From JBOICV01 sp050740255 (lineage in GTDB: Bacteria; Pseudomonadota; Gammaproteobacteria; Nevskiales; JBOICV01), in NCBI GenBank assembly GCA_050740255.1, contig JBOICV010000114.1:1-5194 (forward strand): DNA of 5,194 nt, given 5' to 3'. The notes below the pieces were generated by a model. That model saw only the letters and a list, made by a program, of their open reading frames with translations. It made no database searches and was not told where the DNA came from. This document shows positions 1 to 4,235 of the stretch, piece after piece. The position numbers and the translations under genes are program-made. Within the stretch, counting starts at the first letter, position 1; each line of letters starts with the position of its first letter.

Positions 1-83
1 GAGTTGTACTCACCACCGCAAGGCGCGGCTAGGACGGCGGGCCAAGCTGCTGTTTGTCCACACCGTTCGACGTCTTTCGTCTT

Positions 84-113
84 GTCATTGCGAGCGTAGT
101 GAAGCAATCTCGC
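84..113. repeat. Dispersed 'CATTGCGAGCG' intergenic repeat
   Basis: The stretch reads GTCATTGCGAGCGTAGTGAA followed by GCAATCTCGC. It is a close match to a short repeat remembered from many unrelated bacterial genomes, where it is scattered between genes and gives the tell-tale spurious peptide CHCERSEAIS when translated; one frame here gives exactly that. ATTGC (87-91) can pair with GCAAT (104-108), and GCGAG (90-94) with CTCGC (109-113), so it can form alternative small hairpins. It sits 27 bases before the likely start of the first SDR and argues against the longer TTG-started reading of that gene. Its function is unknown. Confidence 0.6.
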
Positions 114-130
114 TTTTATGCGAACCACCA

Positions 131-135
131 GAGGA
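131..135 (+). promoter_or_regulatory. Ribosome binding site that fixes the SDR start
   Basis: GAGGA lies 5 bases before the ATG at 141, a good Shine-Dalgarno match at usable spacing. It selects ATG 141 over the in-frame TTG at 54, whose extra 29 codons run through the dispersed repeat and resemble no SDR N-terminus. Confidence 0.65.
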
Positions 136-140
136 CGGCA

Positions 141-845
141 ATGAGCTTTGAAGGCAAAGTCGTGATGATTACCGGAGCAGCGGGCAGCCTGGGCAAAGCC
201 GTGGCGGCTGCGTTTGCGGAAGCCGGGGCTTCGCTGGTGCTGCTGGATCTCAACGAGGCGGCACTGGAGAAGGTCTATCCCGGCAGCGATGCACGCCGGC
301 TATTGCTCGCGGCCGACTTGACGAAGGCGTCGTCAGTCGCCGAAGCCGTTGAAACTGCCATGAAGCGTTTCGACCGCATCGATGCACTATGCAATATCGC
401 CGGCGGCTTCCGCATGGGACCGTCGGTACATGAAACGCCGGCCGATTTATGGAAATTAATGATGGACATGAACACCGGCACCCTGCTCAATGCGGTGCAG
501 GCCGTGGTGCCGAAAATGCTCGCGGCCGGCTCGGGCAAGATCGTGAATATCGGTGCCGGCGCCGGGCAAAGCGGCCGCGCAAATATGGGCGCTTACAGCG
601 CTTCCAAAAGTGCCGTGATCCGGCTGACCGAAAGCATGGCGGGCGAGTTGCGCGAGAAGGGCATCAATGTCAATTGCGTGCTGCCGAGCATTATTGATAC
701 GCCGCCGAATCGCGCTGATATGCCCAGAGCGGATTTCTCCAAATGGGTGGCGCCGCAAGACCTCGCCAGTGTGATCCTATTCCTCTGTTCGGACGCGGCG
801 CGGGCCATTCATGGCGCGGCGATTCCGGTAACGGGTTTGAGCTAG
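141..845 (+). CDS. SDR family NAD(P)-dependent oxidoreductase, Ser-less active site
   Basis: This is a 234-residue classical short-chain dehydrogenase, a cytoplasmic Rossmann-fold enzyme, slightly short of the usual 250. The cofactor loop TGAAGSLG is at residues 11-18. Asp36 at the end of the second strand suggests NAD(H) over NADP(H). The CNIAGG motif is at 84-89 and the catalytic YSASK at 152-156. The Ser that normally sits 13 residues before the Tyr is Ala139 (IVNIGAGAG, 134-142), so the triad is incomplete; the context is close to a remembered SDR subgroup with LPSIIDTP (181-188) and NRADMP, where this also seems usual. The ATG at 141 follows a GAGGA site. The crotonase gene starts 12 bases after the stop, so the two are probably cotranscribed. 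By context it may be a 3-hydroxyacyl-CoA dehydrogenase of a beta-oxidation-like route, but the substrate is inferred only. Confidence 0.9.
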   Translation: MSFEGKVVMITGAAGSLGKAVAAAFAEAGASLVLLDLNEAALEKVYPGSDARRLLLAADLTKASSVAEAVETAMKRFDRIDALCNIAGGFRMGPSVHETPADLWKLMMDMNTGTLLNAVQAVVPKMLAAGSGKIVNIGAGAGQSGRANMGAYSASKSAVIRLTESMAGELREKGINVNCVLPSIIDTPPNRADMPRADFSKWVAPQDLASVILFLCSDAARAIHGAAIPVTGLS

Positions 846-857
846 GGCCTGTTCACG

Positions 858-1883
858 ATGGCGGTCCTTGCAAGCCGTAGCGCCCCGCCTCTGCCAGCGG
901 CACTCGCGCAGGTAAGTGAATGGTCACTCGGCAGTACCGCCGAGTTTTCGCCACTGTCCGCGCAGCGCTATCTGCTGTTTGAGGCGGGGTCCGCCGAAAC
1001 GCTGAACCAAGAGGAAACCGAGCGCATTGTCGCGTGGCTGGGACAGCTGCCCTGCCCTACTATCGCCATCGCCCACGACGGTGTTGACGACGCAGTCACC
1101 GCCGCTTGCGATGTCGTGCTCGACGACCCCGGGCACGCAGCACCGCTGCTGGCCAATATTGAGCACTGTCCTATCGCGGCCAGCGTATTGGTCCAGCTAT
1201 TGCGCACCACAGCCAGCTTGCCAATGCTTGATGCACTGACTGTGGAATCACTCGCTTACGCTACGCTGCAGGGCGGCGCCGAGTTCCAGCGCTGGCTAGC
1301 TCAGAACAAGGCCGCATCTCCCGCCCAGCCGACGGATGACGGTCCGCCGGTAGTAGTAACCCGGGACGATGATGAGCTCAGACTGGAGCTGAACCGGCCC
1401 TCAAACCGCAATGCGATCAATCTGGAGATGCGCGATGCTTTGGTTGAGGCACTGCAATTGGTCATTGCGGACTCTTCCATTCGTTCCGTGAAAGCCAGCG
1501 GCCGCGGCAAGTGCTTCAGTGTCGGCGGCGACTTGACCGAATTCGGTACGCTGCCGAATCCCGCGATGGCACATGTCATCCGCGGTCTGACGATGCCCGG
1601 ACGCTTTCTCGCCCAATGCGCTGAGCGTGTGGAGTTTCATGTGCACGGGGCCTGCATCGGATCGGGCGTCGAGCTTCCAGCCTTTGGTCGATGCGTGACC
1701 GCTGCTGCCGATAGTTTCTTCCATCTGCCCGAGCTGCGATTCGGGCTGATCCCGGGCGGCGGCGGCTGTGTCGGTATCCCACGGCGCATCGGCCGGCAGC
1801 GCACCGCCTGGCTGGTCTTGTCCGGTAAACGGATTAACGCAAAACAGGCTTTGGAATGGGGACTCGTGGATGCCATCGTGTAG
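858..1883 (+). CDS. Enoyl-CoA hydratase/isomerase (crotonase) family protein with rearranged domains
   Basis: The protein has 341 residues against about 260 for a standard crotonase. The catalytic core starts near residue 164 and has the family hallmarks: NRPSNRNAI (179-187), the oxyanion loop GKCFSVGGDL (217-226), HGACIGSGVEL (263-273) with Glu272, and PELRFGLIPGGGG (291-303) with Glu292. Glu272 and Glu292 match the two catalytic glutamates (144/164) of mitochondrial enoyl-CoA hydratase, so hydration is feasible. The chain stops at WGLVDAIV, where ordinary crotonases continue for about 60-75 residues of helices. Residues 95-148 instead look like that helical tail placed in front (LLANIEHCPIAASVLVQLLR, then ALTVESLAYATL and EFQRWL), preceded by a crotonase-like LPCPTIAIAHDG and ACDVV. 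The stop codon is the TAG inside a REP head, so truncation by the REP is the alternative. It starts 12 bases after the SDR stop, with only a weak AGGG site at 844-847. Confidence 0.88.
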   Translation: MAVLASRSAPPLPAALAQVSEWSLGSTAEFSPLSAQRYLLFEAGSAETLNQEETERIVAWLGQLPCPTIAIAHDGVDDAVTAACDVVLDDPGHAAPLLANIEHCPIAASVLVQLLRTTASLPMLDALTVESLAYATLQGGAEFQRWLAQNKAASPAQPTDDGPPVVVTRDDDELRLELNRPSNRNAINLEMRDALVEALQLVIADSSIRSVKASGRGKCFSVGGDLTEFGTLPNPAMAHVIRGLTMPGRFLAQCAERVEFHVHGACIGSGVELPAFGRCVTAAADSFFHLPELRFGLIPGGGGCVGIPRRIGRQRTAWLVLSGKRINAKQALEWGLVDAIV

Positions 1884-1926
1884 GAGCGAGCCCCTTCGAC
1901 AGCGCTCAGGACAGGCTTGCTCGCGA
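1880..1926 (+). repeat. GTAG-headed REP element, interrupted
   Basis: GTAGGAGCGAGC (1880-1891) and TTGCTCGCGA (1917-1926) are the two halves of a typical REP of the form GTAGGAGCGAGC-TTGCTCGCGA, whose stem is GCGAGC/GCTCGC (1886-1891 with 1919-1924). The loop is expanded by a 25-base foreign repeat. GTAG-headed REPs are known as targets or products of RAYT (REP-associated tyrosine transposase) enzymes; no RAYT is in this window. The TAG at 1881-1883 is the stop codon of the crotonase. Confidence 0.7.
1892..1916. repeat. 'CCCTTCGACAG...CTCAGGACAGGC' repeat nested in the REP
   Basis: These 25 bases closely resemble a dispersed repeat remembered from many bacterial genomes (form CCCTTCGACAAGCTCAGGAC...), which yields spurious peptides such as SAQDRL on one strand and PERSRR-like on the other. 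Both are visible here (SAQDRLARD on +, ACPERCRRGS on -). It splits the loop of the REP cleanly between its two stem arms. Confidence 0.6.
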
Positions 1927-1932
1927 CGGTTC

Positions 1933-1950
1933 GGCGCGATGGATCGCGCC
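1933..1950. repeat. Perfect 8-bp palindrome after the REP
   Basis: GGCGCGAT (1933-1940), a GG spacer, then ATCGCGCC (1943-1950). It forms a strong hairpin when transcribed but has no following T-run, so it is not a standard intrinsic terminator. It is probably a further half of the REP cluster or a derived unit. From here to the acyl-CoA dehydrogenase start at 2024 no gene or convincing promoter is visible. Confidence 0.5.
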
Positions 1951-2023
1951 CCTAACCACATTGGACGAAGTGAGCCACAAGCGCAGCCGCTCTAATAGCG
2001 ACATCTTTACAGCGATCCCAACG

Positions 2024-3238
2024 ATGGCCAACGATAACCCAAAAAACTCTGAGCGTCCAAGCGTGATACAGGCGTTCACCGGTCTTTCGCGTGAAGAAGA
2101 AGAGATTCTCGATCAGGCCGACCGCTTCGCCCAGAAGGAGCTGTATCCGCTGGCACAGCGCATGGACGACGAGGAGTGGTGGCCCGAGCACATCTTCTCG
2201 TTGATCGGCGAAACCGGTTACTTCGGCGTCACCGCGCCCGAAGCTTACGGCGGCTCCGGCATGGATTTGATGACCAGCGGTCTGATTCTGCAGGCCTTCG
2301 GCCGTTGGAATCACGCATTGGCGCTGGCCTGGGTCGCGCACGAAAATCTGTGTCTGCACAACATCCTGCGCAACGCCAACGACGCGCAGAAGAAGAAATA
2401 TCTGCCTGGCTTGTGCAGCGGCAAACTGATCGGCGCGCTCGGCTTGACCGAACCCGGCGCCGGTTCAGACGCGGTGGGTTCGATGAGCACCACCGCAAGA
2501 CCCCAGGGCGACCATTACATCCTCAATGGCCGCAAGATGTATATCACCAACGGCCCGATCGCCGACGTTCTATTGGTCTACGCCAAGACCGGCAAGAATC
2601 CGGGAACACGCGGCATTTCCGCCTTCATCATCGAGAAAGACTTTCCCGGTTTCAAGGCGGCGCAGAAACTGGAGAAGATGGGCTTTCGCGGCAGCCAAAC
2701 CGCCGAGTTGGTATTCGACGATTGCCGCGTGCCGGCTGAGAATCTGGTCGGCGAGGAGGGGCGCGGCGTCAAAGTGGTCATGAGCGGGCTGGATCTTGAG
2801 CGCGCCATGATTTCACCGCTGTGTCTGGGCATCGCCGAACGCGCATTGCAGCTGTCGCTCGACTATGCGCGTCAGCGCGAGCAGTTCGGTCAGCCGATTT
2901 CCAATTTCCAGATGATTCGCGCCAAGCTGGCCGATATGTACGTCTGGGTCGAGTCCATGCGGCTATTCACCTACCAGACGTTGCGCGCGGCCAGTACTCT
3001 CGGCGAGCACGAAGGTGGCCGCGGCGACATCCATAAAATTACCGCCGCGGGTGTGCTGTATGCCGCGGAAACGATGAACAAAGTGCTGAGCGAGGCGGTG
3101 CAGATTCACGGCGGTATCGGCTACATCTGGGAGTCGGAAATCAACCGTTTGTATCGCTCGATCAAGTTGCTTGAGATCGGCGCGGGCACCACCGAAGTGC
3201 GCAAAATCATTATCAGCGACGAGTTGCTGCGCTCATGA
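2024..3238 (+). CDS. Acyl-CoA dehydrogenase, isovaleryl-CoA dehydrogenase type
   Basis: This is a 404-residue FAD-dependent acyl-CoA dehydrogenase, full length for the family and cytoplasmic. It catalyses alpha,beta-dehydrogenation of an acyl-CoA and passes electrons to electron-transfer flavoprotein. Visible motifs are GALGLTEPGAGSD (137-149, family signature 1), GRKMYITNG (169-177), YARQREQFGQPI (281-292, substrate/FAD contact region) and QIHGGIGYI (360-368, start of signature 2). The Glu376 position of medium-chain enzymes is Ala387 (IGAGTTEVR, 385-393). A Glu259 in GLDLER (255-260) matches the helix-G catalytic base of isovaleryl-CoA dehydrogenase (Glu254), which points to branched or long acyl substrates; citronellyl-CoA-type substrates are possible. 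ATG 2024 is chosen because the upstream in-frame extension translates the REP and nested repeat. No clear Shine-Dalgarno precedes it. Substrate identity is not decidable here. Confidence 0.93.
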   Translation: MANDNPKNSERPSVIQAFTGLSREEEEILDQADRFAQKELYPLAQRMDDEEWWPEHIFSLIGETGYFGVTAPEAYGGSGMDLMTSGLILQAFGRWNHALALAWVAHENLCLHNILRNANDAQKKKYLPGLCSGKLIGALGLTEPGAGSDAVGSMSTTARPQGDHYILNGRKMYITNGPIADVLLVYAKTGKNPGTRGISAFIIEKDFPGFKAAQKLEKMGFRGSQTAELVFDDCRVPAENLVGEEGRGVKVVMSGLDLERAMISPLCLGIAERALQLSLDYARQREQFGQPISNFQMIRAKLADMYVWVESMRLFTYQTLRAASTLGEHEGGRGDIHKITAAGVLYAAETMNKVLSEAVQIHGGIGYIWESEINRLYRSIKLLEIGAGTTEVRKIIISDELLRS

Positions 3239-3242
3239 TCGT

Positions 3243-3269
3243 GCGCATCGCGCGCATCGCGCGCAGGGC
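3243..3269. repeat. Short tandem 9-bp repeat
   Basis: GCGCATCGC occurs twice head to tail (3243-3251, 3252-3260), followed by the variant GCGCAGGGC (3261-3269). The copies run into the palindromic arm of the reverse-oriented REP, so they may come from slippage within that arm. Confidence 0.6.
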
Positions 3270-3279
3270 GCGCTCCTAC
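3255..3279 (-). repeat. GTAG-headed REP element, minus orientation
   Basis: Read on the minus strand from 3279 this is GTAGGAGCGCGCCCTGCGCG followed by CGATG: the same GTAGGAGCG head as at 1880 and 3293, with its own palindrome GCGCGC-CCT-GCGCGC. It lies 17 bases after the acyl-CoA dehydrogenase stop and faces the next REP head to head. Confidence 0.65.
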
Positions 3280-3305
3280 CAACAACGCCGCCGTAGGAGC
3301 GGCCC
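3266..3305 (+). promoter_or_regulatory. REP-pair hairpin carrying a Shine-Dalgarno
   Basis: CGCTCCTAC (3271-3279) and GTAGGAGCG (3293-3301) pair perfectly over 9 bp with a 13-base loop; with G3270 bulged, GGGC (3266-3269) pairs with GCCC (3302-3305), giving 13 bp. The 3' arm contains AGGAG (3295-3299), placed 6 bases before an in-frame TTG at 3306. If the TTG is used, the hairpin would hide the ribosome site. There is no T-run after the stem, so it is not a classical terminator, but it may stabilise or attenuate the transcript between the two genes. Confidence 0.4.
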
Positions 3306-3315
3306 TTGGCTGCGA
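3293..3315 (+). repeat. GTAG-headed REP element, plus orientation
   Basis: The element starts GTAGGAGCGGCCCTTGGCTG and ends CGA. The stem is GCGGCC (3299-3304) with GGCTGC (3308-3313), including one G-U pair and a CTT loop. Together with the minus-strand unit at 3255-3279 it makes a BIME-like inverted pair separated by 13 bases. It ends 8 bases before the ATG of the next gene. Confidence 0.65.
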
Positions 3316-3323
3316 ATTTCTAC

Positions 3324-4169
3324 ATGACCAGCCTCGACCAACTCTGGACCGCCGCTACGGTTTACCGCGCCGATTTATTCAAAGGCAAGACCGCGCTGGT
3401 CTCCGGCGGCGGCGGCGGCATCGGGCGCGCGGTGGCGCTGCTGTTCGCGCGCCTGGGCGCTCAAGTCGTCATTTGCGGACGTACACCCGAGAAGTTGGAA
3501 ACGGTCGTTAGCTTTGCCAAGGCAAGAGGTGCCCGCGTCGCCGCGGTGCCGATGAATATCCGCGAGCCGGAACAGGTCGCCGACTTGTTCAAGCGCGTCG
3601 AGACTGAGTTCGGCGCGCTGGACATGCTGGTCAACAGCGCCGGCGGACAGTTTCCGCAGGCCGCTATCGATTTTTCCGTTAAGGGCTGGAATGCGGTGAT
3701 CAATACCAACCTAAACGGCACCTGGTACATGATGCAGCGGGCGGCGCAACACTGGCGCGACGCGCAGCGCCCGGGGTCGATGGTGAACGTGATCACGGTC
3801 ACAGAGCGTGGCATGCCGGGCGTCGCCCACACCGCGGCTGCGCGGGCGGGTGTCATCGGCCTGACGCGCACGGTCGCACTCGAATGGGCGCCGCTGAATA
3901 TCCGTGTGAATTGCATTGCCCCCGGGCTTACCGCGACCGAAGGCCTGGAGGTTTATCCGCCGGAGGCAGTACGCGAGTTTCCGCGCGCGAACCCCATGAA
4001 ACGTCCCGGCACACCGCTCGAAATCGCCGAGGCCTGTGTTTATCTCAGCGGCCCCTCTGGCGGCTTCATCACCGGCGAGGTTCTGACGGTGGACGGCGGC
4101 GGCAGGCTGTGGGGCGAAGTATGGCTTGCCGGCCGGCCCGATTACTTCAAGCTGCCGGACGCGGGCTGA
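3324..4169 (+). CDS. SDR family oxidoreductase, peroxisomal trans-2-enoyl-CoA reductase (PECR)-like
   Basis: The protein has 281 residues from ATG 3324 (287 from TTG 3306). In 287-residue numbering, the dinucleotide loop SGGGGGIG is at 33-40 and Arg59 in ICGRTPEKL suggests NADPH. NSAGGQF (110-116) and KGWNAVINTNLNGTWYM (126-142) match PECR closely, as remembered from the human sequence. The usual YxxxK is absent: the site reads AHTAAARAGV (174-183), so Thr176 and Arg180 stand at the Tyr and Lys positions and Thr164 at the Ser position. PECR and its bacterial relatives show the same H-[ST]-x-A-A-R-A-G pattern, so this looks like a family trait, not decay. A likely role is NADPH-dependent reduction of a 2-enoyl (or 2,4-dienoyl) CoA. 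It follows the acyl-CoA dehydrogenase after 85 bases that hold a REP pair. The ATG lacks a Shine-Dalgarno; the TTG has one borrowed from the REP. Confidence 0.88.
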   Translation: MTSLDQLWTAATVYRADLFKGKTALVSGGGGGIGRAVALLFARLGAQVVICGRTPEKLETVVSFAKARGARVAAVPMNIREPEQVADLFKRVETEFGALDMLVNSAGGQFPQAAIDFSVKGWNAVINTNLNGTWYMMQRAAQHWRDAQRPGSMVNVITVTERGMPGVAHTAAARAGVIGLTRTVALEWAPLNIRVNCIAPGLTATEGLEVYPPEAVREFPRANPMKRPGTPLEIAEACVYLSGPSGGFITGEVLTVDGGGRLWGEVWLAGRPDYFKLPDAG

Positions 4170-4235
4170 TTCGTCGCTGGCATGCCATCGCCGTTCAATG
4201 GAAACTGAGCATTCTCGTTAAAGTCATCGAAAACC

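Noticed and set aside
3..32. Possible tail of an upstream gene (VVLTTARRG then TAG)
   Set aside because: Nine codons are too few to recognise a family, and another frame is also open there, so it cannot be supported.
54..140. TTG-started N-terminal extension of the first SDR
   Set aside because: The extension translates the dispersed repeat, whereas ATG 141 has a GAGGA site and begins at the normal SDR N-terminus (MSFEGKVVMITG).
1401..1961. 186-codon minus-strand open frame opposite the crotonase
   Set aside because: It is a shadow of the crotonase; its N-terminus contains ACPERCRRGS, a peptide produced by translating the nested repeat, and the rest has no recognisable domain.
1961..1998. 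TTGGAC and TAATAG as a sigma-70 promoter for the acyl-CoA dehydrogenase
   Set aside because: The spacer between the two boxes is about 26 bases, far from 17, and neither box is a strong match.
1856..2023. N-terminal extension of the acyl-CoA dehydrogenase overlapping the crotonase end
   Set aside because: It translates the REP and nested repeat (SAQDRLARDG) and bears no dehydrogenase homology; ATG 2024 gives a full-length family member.
3266..3305. Intrinsic terminator after the acyl-CoA dehydrogenase
   Set aside because: The hairpin is strong but no T-run follows; it is better explained as a pair of REPs.
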